This document shows, one piece after another, positions 19,379-26,887 of a stretch of DNA of 64,000 nucleotides. The position numbers and the translations under genes were made by a program. Where the stretch lies: NCBI RefSeq assembly GCF_901538355.1, contig NZ_LR593887.1, forward strand, positions 682,001 through 746,000, read 5' to 3'. Within the stretch, counting starts at the first letter, position 1. Each line of letters starts with the position of its first letter. The stretch is from Tuwongella immobilis (lineage in GTDB: Bacteria > Planctomycetota > Planctomycetia > Gemmatales > Gemmataceae). Under the pieces are notes generated by a model. That model was not told the DNA's origin and searched no databases. It saw only the letters and a program-made list of their open reading frames with translations.

Positions 19379-20740
19379 TTAGATGCGGATTTCCAGGCGG
19401 GGATCGGCTCCCAGTTCATGCGACGTTGGCGGGGGGAAATCGGCTGGCAGCATGCAGTCCCGCAGCGACAGCGTTCGCAGATTCGGCAGATTCGGCAGCC
19501 AACGGAACACTTCGGCGACACCTTCGGAACCCAGCGGATTTCGGTCCAGAATCAGCGTCACCAATCGAGGAAAGGCGATTTGACGCAGGCGGGAAATCGC
19601 GGTGGCATCCAGGCCGGCTCGGCTGAAATTCAGCAGGCGTAACCCCTCGGCAAAACTCGCATCGGTCGGCGTCTCGGTGGTGGGGTAAATCCGGGTGCCG
19701 GAGAGCGTGAGTTGCCGCAATCCCGCGAGAATCGGCGAGTCAAACAGCGAAGTCACGCCAGTGACACCGAGCGGATTGCGGCTGAGATTCAGCGATTCCA
19801 AGTAGCTCAATCCGCGAGCTTCCGCCAGTGCGGTGGCCCCGTTCGCATCGATAAAATTGTGCGACAAATCGAGTTGGCGAAGTCCCCAATTCGACTGCGA
19901 ATCCAGCAAGCGATTCAGCACGATTGTCCGAATGGCGCGATCGGATAAATCCAGCGATTGCAGCCCGGCGACGAGTGCGGAATCCGCCAGCGAATAAATC
20001 ATCGCTTCCGATAGGGCCACTCCCGCGAAATGCAGATGTTGCACCTGCGAATTCGCCAGCGCACGCAGCACCGCATTCAGCACCGGAAAGCCCGAAAAAT
20101 CCAACGTCAGCGTCAAATCCGCGACACGCCATTGCGAAATCGCGGTGAGAATTCGGTGCAAATTGGCATTTTCGCGGGTCAGCGAAAATGTCGTCAGCCC
20201 CTGCAATTGCGCGATTTGTGCAGATTCCAAGATCGGCACAATATCGGCATCGTTGGTTAATCGCAAACAGTTGAGTCGGCGCAGGCAGCGCAGCGGAGCG
20301 GATTCGGCCAGTGCGCGGGTGGGCACGGGTTCGCCCGATGGATTATCCAAGGCCAACTCTTCGATCGGCCACCGGGCGGCGAGTTCGGCAAATTCGCGGA
20401 ATCCCTCCTGAACATCCAGCAACCGGACGCGGGTGAACAAGCCGCGATCCAGCGTTTCATCAATGCGAATCCAACGCCGCAGTGGAATTTCCTGACTCGC
20501 CCAGGTCGCGCGATGCCGGAATAGCAGCAGATCCTCGCGGCGTTCGGCCTGCCAGCGGTCATCCGGATCGTCCGCACGCGCCAGATGGCATTGCAGGCGA
20601 ATCAGTTCCGCGCGTTCGGGAAAATCATGCTCCTCCAGCCAATCCGCCAGAATCCACCGCGGCGCATCATCGCCACCGGACACCAGCAAACTTTGCCAGA
20701 GTTCCACGGGCATGCCAAAGGGAATGGGAATGCTGCTCAT
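19379..20740 (-). CDS. TIGR02996 repeat-companion protein with leucine-rich repeats, copy B
   Basis: A 453-residue protein. Its ATG (20740-20738) overlaps the stop of the upstream gene as ATGA, so it is probably translated by coupling; there is no separate Shine-Dalgarno sequence and longer in-frame starts run into that gene. The N-terminal 50 residues hold the TIGR02996 signature (ILADWLEEHDFPERAELIRLQ), a domain expanded in Gemmata-type planctomycetes. The rest is an irregular leucine-rich-repeat solenoid (LQSLDLSDRAI, LRQLDLSHNFI, LESLNLSRNPL, LVTLILDRNPL). No signal peptide or membrane segment is seen, so a cytoplasmic protein-binding role is inferred. The partner is unknown. Confidence 0.85.
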   Translation of the reverse strand: MSSIPIPFGMPVELWQSLLVSGGDDAPRWILADWLEEHDFPERAELIRLQCHLARADDPDDRWQAERREDLLLFRHRATWASQEIPLRRWIRIDETLDRGLFTRVRLLDVQEGFREFAELAARWPIEELALDNPSGEPVPTRALAESAPLRCLRRLNCLRLTNDADIVPILESAQIAQLQGLTTFSLTRENANLHRILTAISQWRVADLTLTLDFSGFPVLNAVLRALANSQVQHLHFAGVALSEAMIYSLADSALVAGLQSLDLSDRAIRTIVLNRLLDSQSNWGLRQLDLSHNFIDANGATALAEARGLSYLESLNLSRNPLGVTGVTSLFDSPILAGLRQLTLSGTRIYPTTETPTDASFAEGLRLLNFSRAGLDATAISRLRQIAFPRLVTLILDRNPLGSEGVAEVFRWLPNLPNLRTLSLRDCMLPADFPPPTSHELGADPRLEIRI

Positions 20741-22107
20741 CGGAGGATCTGCACCTGATTCAGCCAATCCGGAGCGGTTCCGGGAGTGAGGGCGTGGGCG
20801 GCATCGACCGTGAGAATCGCGTGGCGAATCGACAGCGAGCGAAGTTTCGGCAAGCGGCCCAACCACGCCAGCAACCGTTCCATCCCCGAACGATTCAACC
20901 GCACTCCGTCCAATGTCAAGTGCGTCAGTTCGGGAGCTTCCAGTTGCGTCAAAATCGGGATGGTAGCGGTTGTAAATCCGCAATCGCCGACATGAAGGAC
21001 TTCAAGTCGCGGATAAATCAGCGAAAAGTCCGGGAGTCGGACTGGCTCATGGACTTGGAGCCGATTGAGCGTGAGTCGTCGCAGATTCGGAATCCGCCCT
21101 TGGCCCAACGTCGTCAACACGCGCGGCACACTCAGCGGATTGCCGGACAAGTCGCAGCTTTGCAACAACGACAGCGGCGAGGATTCCGTGAGCAGTTGGA
21201 ATGCCTCGTGCGACATCATCAAATTGGTGAGACGCAGTTGTTCCACGTTGTTCAGTTGGATGCGTTCCAACAGCGTTTCGAGTTCGGACGGGGTGAATCG
21301 CAAGTCGCTCAGATCCAAGGCAATGAGTCGTTCCATGAGTGGAAGCGAAGCCAGCATTAAGAGGCTCTGGGTGTGCATTCGGCACTGACTGAATCGGAGC
21401 GCAATCAGTGATTCTGCCGCGAGTGGCCCCAATAATCGGCCCAGAAAATGCGCGGTCAGGCCGGTTTGCTGGATCGATAAATCGAGTCGCTGCTTGCTGA
21501 TCCAGCGATTCCAGACGGGAACAGCCTGAGCGGTCAATTGCAGTTGTTTCCACTTCAATCGCTGCAATTGCGGCAAAAATGGCGAATCTTCCAAGGCTTC
21601 GAGTTGGAGTAATTCCAACGGGCCTTCGATGTGCAGTTCGCGCATGGCATCGAGGGGTGGCCAGAATGCCAAATCCGCAAAATCCAGCGAGCGATCGCGT
21701 TCGGTGTCGATCGAGAGGGTTTCGCCGGGGAATTGGGCCATTTCGCGGGTGAATGCGGCATCGAACGTCCGCCAGTTGGTGATTCGGCAGACATCCAGCA
21801 AGCCACGAGCCATGCCGCCCCAGATGACGCCGGGAACCAGGGGGCATTCGTGCATGCGAATGGTCGGATCGCAGATGCGGAGCAGTTCGCGTTCGCGGGC
21901 TTCCAGTGGGGGAATGGCACCGAATTCGCGGCGGGCGGTGGCGGCGGCCAGTTGGCATTGCACGCGAATCAGCTCGGCGCGCTCGGCGTGGTGGTGCTCC
22001 TCCAGCCAATCTGCCAAAATCAAACGCGGGGCATCCTCCTGACGATTCGCCACAATCGCGTTCGCCAAGTCGTTCGGGGTATCCATGGGCATCATTGAAA
22101 TCGGCAT
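20737..22107 (-). CDS. TIGR02996 repeat-companion protein with leucine-rich repeats, copy A
   Basis: About 456 residues, same architecture as its downstream neighbour: the TIGR02996 block LILADWLEEHHHAERAELIR near residues 30-50, then LRR-like segments (LIALDLSDLRF, SCDLSGNPLS, LTHLTLDGVRL). The start is uncertain. The frame opens with a TTG at 22143, and ATG codons at 22122, 22110 and 22107 are possible; 22107 has GAGG 5 nt upstream and is preferred. The stop overlaps the start of the second LRR gene by 4 nt. The two proteins are clearly paralogous yet strongly diverged, so the pair is an old duplication kept as one operon. Confidence 0.82.
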   Translation of the reverse strand: MPISMMPMDTPNDLANAIVANRQEDAPRLILADWLEEHHHAERAELIRVQCQLAAATARREFGAIPPLEARERELLRICDPTIRMHECPLVPGVIWGGMARGLLDVCRITNWRTFDAAFTREMAQFPGETLSIDTERDRSLDFADLAFWPPLDAMRELHIEGPLELLQLEALEDSPFLPQLQRLKWKQLQLTAQAVPVWNRWISKQRLDLSIQQTGLTAHFLGRLLGPLAAESLIALRFSQCRMHTQSLLMLASLPLMERLIALDLSDLRFTPSELETLLERIQLNNVEQLRLTNLMMSHEAFQLLTESSPLSLLQSCDLSGNPLSVPRVLTTLGQGRIPNLRRLTLNRLQVHEPVRLPDFSLIYPRLEVLHVGDCGFTTATIPILTQLEAPELTHLTLDGVRLNRSGMERLLAWLGRLPKLRSLSIRHAILTVDAAHALTPGTAPDWLNQVQILR

Positions 22108-22365
22108 CATGCCCTCAAGCATAGTCAGCAATGTCTCTCCCAATCAATACGCAGCCGATGGTTCGGTTTCCAGTGCGGTCGCGGGTTCCTGGCCGAGAAT
22201 GAATGGAAACGGGAGTTTCCGAAACAATCCCACTTGACAACGAAAAACTTGGTAGAATCGTGCGGATGTCGAGGGAGCTGAGGCAGGCCATGCCAGCGAG
22301 TTGTCGGCGAGTTGTCGGCGGGCCGATCTCACGGCAGAATTCGCATGAGGATTCAGGGGGCAGCC

Positions 22366-22941
22366 ATGGAGCAGGTCTTGGTGATTCCGCGGCAGGTGCT
22401 GCAACAAGCGGGGCTGTTCAGTGGCTTTCGGGCGTGGGATCGGCGGTTTGCGGAGCGCATCTTGGACCGCCGCCAATTTCAATATCGCCCCCGGGAAACC
22501 GTCGAATACGAGCCGGGATGGATTCAATTGATCCCGTATGTGGTGCTGACCTGTGGCCGGGAAGTGTTTCACTACACCCGAGGCGGCGGGCTGGAAGATC
22601 GGCTGATGCAACGGCGATCGATCGGGCTGGGCGGGCATCTCTGTGCGGAAGATGCCGTCGATGGGGGGGATCCGTTCCGCACGGGCATGCTGCGGGAGGT
22701 TTTCGAGGAGATCGAAATTTTCAGCGAATACACGGAAAAGCCGCTCGGATTCTTGTACGATCCCAGCATTTTCGTCGGCACGCTGCATTTGGGCATCGCG
22801 CATCAATTTCTGCTGCAAGAGCCGGTCGCCGTCGCCAAAGAAACGGGCATCGACGCCTTCGGTTTCGCCCCCATCCCCGAACTCCGCCGCTTCAACGACC
22901 AATTCGAATCGTGGTCCCGCTGGATTCTCGATGTTTTGTGA
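22366..22941 (+). CDS. Nudix-domain hydrolase-like protein
   Basis: A 191-residue protein starting at ATG 22366 after a G-rich ribosome site (CAGGGGGCAGCC). The central part GLGGHLCAED through GMLREVFEEIEI matches the Nudix box GX5EX7REUXEEXGU: Gly-Gly and Glu at the front, and REVFEEI at the metal-binding helix. The spacing is longer than the standard box because of a VDGGDPFRT insert. This agrees with the predicted MutT-like phosphoesterase family that accepts unusual substrates. Nudix enzymes hydrolyse nucleoside diphosphates linked to another group, in the cytoplasm and with Mg2+. The substrate here is unknown. It is divergent from the LRR pair. Confidence 0.7.
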   Translation: MEQVLVIPRQVLQQAGLFSGFRAWDRRFAERILDRRQFQYRPRETVEYEPGWIQLIPYVVLTCGREVFHYTRGGGLEDRLMQRRSIGLGGHLCAEDAVDGGDPFRTGMLREVFEEIEIFSEYTEKPLGFLYDPSIFVGTLHLGIAHQFLLQEPVAVAKETGIDAFGFAPIPELRRFNDQFESWSRWILDVL

Positions 22942-23180
22942 CCGGAACTCGCGGTGATCAAACATCGTTCAACGTCCATTGGTTTGGCATGGGACGCACT
23001 CGGATCGGAGTGAATGGGGGCAATAGACCGGCTGGCGGGGTGGAAAATGTGAACATTTTTCCAAGATTGGTGTCGATTAGCCGATAACCAAGAAGAACTG
23101 CGCCCGATCAACTCCGCTTGCAGATTGGATCGTGGCCTGATTATGCTATTGCGAATCACTCGCTCCAACTTGAGGTGAAT

Positions 23181-24815
23181 ATGCCGTCCGTTACCTGCGT
23201 GCATTGTCAGGCGGTGTTGCAATCATCGCAACCGCTCCCGGTGGGGAAAGCGGTGAAATGTCCCAAGTGCGGGGGAGTGTTTACCATTCCCGCAAATGCC
23301 AACGGGCCAGCGACCGGCGGCACCACCGCAGGTACTCGCCCCAGTCAACCGACTGCGGCCGCGCCGCGACCGGCTGCCCCGGCTCCCCGTCCGGCAGCAC
23401 CTGCGCCCGCACCCGCCACAGCCCGAACGACGACGGCTGGCACCGAGGCCGGACGCGCGACAAAGCCGAAAAGTATGCTGGATGCCCTCGATGCGGTATC
23501 CGCCAACAAGCGATCGGCGGGTTCTCGCACTCGTGTTGAAGTTGTCGAAGACGATGATGAGATTGTTGATGTGCCGCCGAAGAAGCGGCGTCGCCCCGCC
23601 GATGAGGATGACGATGATGTGGCGGATGTCGTCGCCGAGGTCGTCGATGATGATGAGCCGACGGATGATGAACCGCGACCGAAAAAGAAGAAAAAAGGCA
23701 AAAAAGCCAAGAAGAAGCCCGCAGTGCCGGTGGGGACGATGGTGGGTGGCTCGGTTGGAACCATCGTTGCCATTGCGGTGGTCGCGTTCTTGGTGGGTTT
23801 CCTCAAAAATCTCGGCGGCGGCGATTTGATCGGCTCGATTCCGGGCGACTCCACGTTTGTGATGCAGCTCGATTTGGTGAAACTGCGGGAAAATCCATCC
23901 ATTCGCAATTCGTTGCCACAGATGTTGCGTGGTGGGACAATCTCGAATAATCCCCGAGAAATTCAGCCGGAAGATATTCAGAAGATGGTCATCGCTGGGG
24001 CGCTATCCGCGTCCAATGATGAGCCGGTGGTTGTTGTGCAAGTTGCGAAGCGATTGGATCTGGCCAAGGATCCATCGCTCAGCGGGGCGATCCAAAAGGA
24101 GATTTCCGGTCAGACCGTGTACGACGATATGCGAAGTGGCATGTGCTTCCTGCAGACTGGGTCGTATACCGTGGTTGTCGGCAAGAGTAGCTCGGCATCC
24201 TTCCGAGCGGCGTGCGCTCGCAAATCGGGTGAGACGTCGTTGTCGCCGGAAATGTCCGACTTGATCGGGCAAATGCCTTCGGGAGATGTGAGTTTCGCAT
24301 TTCTCAGCAGCAAATTCATGTCCGATCCGCGGGCCGGGGATGCGTTGGGGATGCTCACCGCGATTAGCCCGCAGATGGGATCGGTGAAAAACGCCCTGCA
24401 ACGCGGGAAGGGGATTGTCGGCAAATTGAATCCGGCGGATTCCTCACAGATGAAGCTCGATCTGTCGCTGCTCGTCGGCGATGCGGCGCTGGCGGGGGAG
24501 GCCGCGACGGGGCTGAATGGCATGCTCAAACAGCCTGCGGTGGCTCAGGCCATGGGATCCGGCGGACCCAAAGACCTGAACGTGGCTGCTGAAGGCGATA
24601 ACCTGGTTGTTTCCATGAGCATGCCGATTCCGTCGAATCTCGGATCGATGATGAACCTCGGGCTGGGCGGAGCCCGAAACGGAATGCCAGGCGGAATGCC
24701 AGGTGGGATGCCAGGCGGAATGCCAGGCGGAATGCCAGGTGGAATGCCGGGGGGGCGTGGTCCTGGCATGGGACCAAACGGCCCGCCGACGGTGCCAAAT
24801 CGCCTGGGCATCTGA
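23181..24815 (+). CDS. Zinc-ribbon, membrane-anchored protein with MPGG repeat tail
   Basis: A 544-residue protein; GAGGTGAAT leads into the ATG at 23181. Residues 1-40 form an MJ0042-type zinc ribbon (CVHC and CPKC pairs). A disordered Pro/Ala/Thr-rich and then acidic/lysine-rich linker follows to about residue 190, then one membrane helix (VGTIVAIAVVAFLVGFL), and a soluble domain of about 280 residues beginning DSTFVMQLDLVKLREN. The tail holds six MPGG units. The arrangement puts the ribbon in the cytoplasm and the large domain outside. It is one of three such proteins here, each with different C-terminal parts. Function unknown; a hairpin terminator follows. Confidence 0.75.
   Translation: MPSVTCVHCQAVLQSSQPLPVGKAVKCPKCGGVFTIPANANGPATGGTTAGTRPSQPTAAAPRPAAPAPRPAAPAPAPATARTTTAGTEAGRATKPKSMLDALDAVSANKRSAGSRTRVEVVEDDDEIVDVPPKKRRRPADEDDDDVADVVAEVVDDDEPTDDEPRPKKKKKGKKAKKKPAVPVGTMVGGSVGTIVAIAVVAFLVGFLKNLGGGDLIGSIPGDSTFVMQLDLVKLRENPSIRNSLPQMLRGGTISNNPREIQPEDIQKMVIAGALSASNDEPVVVVQVAKRLDLAKDPSLSGAIQKEISGQTVYDDMRSGMCFLQTGSYTVVVGKSSSASFRAACARKSGETSLSPEMSDLIGQMPSGDVSFAFLSSKFMSDPRAGDALGMLTAISPQMGSVKNALQRGKGIVGKLNPADSSQMKLDLSLLVGDAALAGEAATGLNGMLKQPAVAQAMGSGGPKDLNVAAEGDNLVVSMSMPIPSNLGSMMNLGLGGARNGMPGGMPGGMPGGMPGGMPGGMPGGRGPGMGPNGPPTVPNRLGI
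24684..24755 (+). repeat. Six-copy 12-bp coding repeat (MPGG)
   Basis: Six tandem 12-bp units of the type ATGCCAGGCGGA run in frame and encode Met-Pro-Gly-Gly repeated. Copies differ at one or two third positions; the last reads ATGCCGGGGGGG. It is a likely site of copy-number slippage without frameshift. Confidence 0.9.
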
Positions 24816-24841
24816 TTGTTCGATGGCTTTGTGATTCGCGC

Positions 24842-24877
24842 TCAGGGCACCCCATGTCGGGTGCCCTGACTGTTTTT
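24842..24877 (+). terminator. Strong Rho-independent terminator
   Basis: A perfect 11-bp stem TCAGGGCACCC (24842-24852) with GGGTGCCCTGA (24859-24869), a 6-nt loop and then CTGTTTTT. It is 26 nt after the zinc-ribbon gene stop. Confidence 0.9.
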
Positions 24878-25295
24878 CGGGGCAGATCGTCGGGCCTGTC
24901 GGCGAGTCGTCTGGGAGGAGTTCCAGCGCTGCTGACTGGGATTCCGCACCCGAGTTGGCCCGCGACTCGGCCCGATAACGCTGAAGTCGAAATGGCCATT
25001 TGGCCCGCCGATTCGGAAGTCGCGATGGGTGTTCCATGCGGCCCGAATTGTTTACCAGGCTTTCCTGAGTTGCCAAATCGGCAGGCCCAACGGAAATTTG
25101 GCGGCACCGAAGGGGAAACCGACCACTGGATGACCCGACTGGGGTACGGTCGCGCGTAAAATGCGGAAGAATCCGTTGCCTGGGGCGGACTGTCTGACCC
25201 GAATTCATCGGGTGGGGATGTCATTGCTGCGCATTCGTGGCATGATTGGCTTGCACTCAAGCTATCCCAGGCTCGCTCAATGGAGGGACGCGATC
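24878..25295 (+). other. Intergenic region before csrA
   Basis: About 418 nt with no convincing protein gene; open frames here lack ribosome sites and family motifs. It must contain the csrA promoter, but no clear -35/-10 pair was found. Confidence 0.4.
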
Positions 25296-25487
25296 ATGCT
25301 CGTACTCAGCCGCAAACTTGGCGAGAAGATCTACATCGGGGAGAATATCTGTATCACGGTGGTGGATATTGATCGTGGCAAAATTCGGCTGGGGATCGAA
25401 GCGCCGCGAGATGTACCCATCTATCGGCAAGAACTGTTGCCGTTGAATCAGCCACGGGATGAAGCCCCGGCATCTGCGGCGTCGTGA
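25296..25487 (+). CDS. csrA: Carbon storage regulator CsrA (RsmA) RNA-binding protein
   Basis: A 63-residue protein with GGAGGGA (25282-25288) 7 nt before the ATG; the longer open frame upstream is an artefact. The sequence MLVLSRKLGEKIYIG, then VVDIDRGKIRLGIEAPRDVPIYR, is the whole CsrA fold, including the conserved Leu4 and the GIEAPRD loop with the Arg that binds GGA motifs in RNA. The dimer binds mRNA leaders and changes translation or stability, classically of carbon storage and motility genes. The length is normal (about 61). A hairpin lies 230 nt downstream, so the transcript has a long 3' part or another small element. Confidence 0.96.
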   Translation: MLVLSRKLGEKIYIGENICITVVDIDRGKIRLGIEAPRDVPIYRQELLPLNQPRDEAPASAAS

Positions 25488-25857
25488 CCGTTTGCCCATC
25501 GCAAGCGGACTCCCGTCCGGAATGGTTGCCGACGAGTGCCGAGTACCATCTCGCCTGGGACAGGAACGAGCGGTGATGCCACCACCCTCGCTTTGTTCGC
25601 GAACAGGCCAGCATCGCTGCGGAACGACGACACACCATCACGAGTCCTCACCGACCGTTTCCCGCGATTGTGCGGTTGTTTAGAAACCGACCACGAATCT
25701 GCCTTCGATTCCATCGCGTGAAAGTCCATCGGTTGCATTCCGATGGACTTTTTCCATTGAAATCTGCTGGAAGCCCCTTGCCGATTCGGGCATAATCATG
25801 TGTACTATCTGAATCATCCAATCTCCGAACGAGACCCCACTGGGAGCCCATTGCGCG
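25488..25857. other. Intergenic region after csrA
   Basis: About 370 nt with no protein gene that I can support. It holds the hairpin at 25721-25753 and, after it, the likely promoter of the small gene at 25858, which I could not place. Confidence 0.4.
25721..25753 (+). terminator. Rho-independent terminator downstream of csrA
   Basis: A perfect 12-bp stem AAAGTCCATCGG (25721-25732) with CCGATGGACTTT (25740-25751), a 7-nt loop and a run of five Ts ending at 25753. By symmetry it could also act on the other strand. Confidence 0.85.
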
Positions 25858-26178
25858 ATGCAGCAGTCGTTCATTCAAACGTGGAAGTCCAACGGGCATG
25901 CCGCTGGTTTAGCAGAAGGGACCAAGCTGGGAATGCTGGAAGCCCGCCGCGCGGATGTGTTGCGCGTGTTGCTCCTGCGGTTTCACGGAACGACCCCCGC
26001 CGATCTGACCGCATTGATTCAGAACATCAACGATCTGGATCAACTCACCCAATGGTTGGATTCGGCGATTATTGCACCGACGATTGAATGGTTTCGGTTG
26101 ATGATCCGGCAGCAAATGTCGGCGTTACCCACGGCGTCGACTGCCGCGGGCGACGAAGTCGAATCAGCGAGCCGCTGA
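25858..26178 (+). CDS. Small protein resembling the C-terminal helical region of Rpn-type proteins
   Basis: A 106-residue protein with GGGAG about 13 nt before the ATG. Its sequence pattern, GLAEGTKLGMLEARRADVLR, then a short LLRFHG and a closing TQWLDSAI, resembles the helical C-terminal part found on Rpn/PD-(D/E)XK transposase-like proteins (LL..LE.RFG.....I...D...LE.WL..A). The nuclease domain itself is absent. It may be a stand-alone helical adaptor or the remnant of a larger protein. No upstream nuclease fragment is visible in the 370 nt before it. Its 3' end overlaps the convergent TetR gene by 15 nt. Confidence 0.55.
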   Translation: MQQSFIQTWKSNGHAAGLAEGTKLGMLEARRADVLRVLLLRFHGTTPADLTALIQNINDLDQLTQWLDSAIIAPTIEWFRLMIRQQMSALPTASTAAGDEVESASR

Positions 26179-26751
26179 GCAAAATAACTGCACGAGAGTT
26201 TCGACGATGTGGGCGGGGGGAACTTGTCCCAGGCGGCTAAATGCGGCGAGTCCGCCCATCGTCCGCAACAGGATCTCCGCCAATGCCTCGGCATCGCAGT
26301 CGGTGCGCACTTCTCCCCGTGATTGCCCCTGAGCCAGCCGGATTTTCAGCAGGCCGACCAATTCTTGCCAATGCTTGACGAGTCGGTCCCGAATCTCCGC
26401 ATCATGCGGGGCCACTTCGATCATCGCATGCACGGCCATGCAGCCGGTTGCGCCATGATCGCCGCGTGAATGTTCGTTTAACGAATGAAGCCATTCGCGC
26501 AGGATTGTCGGGAACGGGCGATCCTCGACGAGAATCCCCTGGTGGTAGCCCATTCCAGTCGCCAGGTAGCGTTCCAAGGCGGTCAGATACAGGCTACGCT
26601 TGTCGCCGTAGGCTTTGTAGAGCGAGCCTTTCTCGATTCCCATAGCCTCCATCAAATCGGCAATGGATGTCGATTCGTATCCACGCTGCCAGAAGGCGAG
26701 CAGCGCTTTCTGGGTCGCTTCATCCAGGTCGAATTCGCGGGGCCGAGCCAT
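26164..26751 (-). CDS. TetR/AcrR-family transcriptional regulator
   Basis: A 195-residue repressor. The N-terminal helix-turn-helix is typical: FWQRGYESTSIADLMEAMGI, then KGSLYKAYGDKRSLYLTALE. The C-terminal half (about 80-190) is a helical ligand and dimer domain of the TetR_C_11-like type. A GGAG lies 10 nt before the ATG. A promoter and a perfect palindromic operator are visible at 26796-26847, which suggests autorepression released by a ligand. The upstream neighbour on the same strand (zinc-ribbon membrane protein) ends 136 nt away; no efflux pump or enzyme gene is adjacent, so the target beyond its own gene is unknown. Confidence 0.93.
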   Translation of the reverse strand: MARPREFDLDEATQKALLAFWQRGYESTSIADLMEAMGIEKGSLYKAYGDKRSLYLTALERYLATGMGYHQGILVEDRPFPTILREWLHSLNEHSRGDHGATGCMAVHAMIEVAPHDAEIRDRLVKHWQELVGLLKIRLAQGQSRGEVRTDCDAEALAEILLRTMGGLAAFSRLGQVPPAHIVETLVQLFCSAAR

Positions 26752-26795
26752 CGAGAGGGTACTCCAGGCAGATTATGGCGGATCGTTGTCCTTTC

Positions 26796-26824
26796 AGTAT
26801 GGGCCAAACTGAGATGCAAATCAA
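26796..26824 (-). promoter_or_regulatory. Predicted sigma-70-type promoter of the tetR gene
   Basis: Read on the minus strand: -35 TTGATT (26824-26819) and -10 CATACT (26801-26796) separated by 17 nt. It sits 45 nt upstream of the tetR start. The -10 matches consensus at four of six positions. Confidence 0.5.
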
Positions 26825-26829
26825 GCAAA

Positions 26830-26847
26830 GGATACTTCCAAGTATCC
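26830..26847. promoter_or_regulatory. Palindromic operator candidate for the TetR regulator
   Basis: GGATACTTCCAAGTATCC is a perfect 8-bp inverted repeat with a 2-bp centre. It lies immediately upstream of the predicted -35 box of tetR. Length and symmetry fit TetR-family operators. Confidence 0.6.
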
Positions 26848-26887
26848 ATCCCGGTGGAAATTTTCGATCGTAACGGAACTCCGGACC

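Noticed and set aside
22234-22258. TTGACA followed by TAGAAT upstream of the Nudix gene
   Set aside because: The boxes are only 13 nt apart, too close for a sigma-70 promoter.
24854-25159. 101-codon open frame before csrA
   Set aside because: It starts inside the terminator loop and has no ribosome site or known motif.
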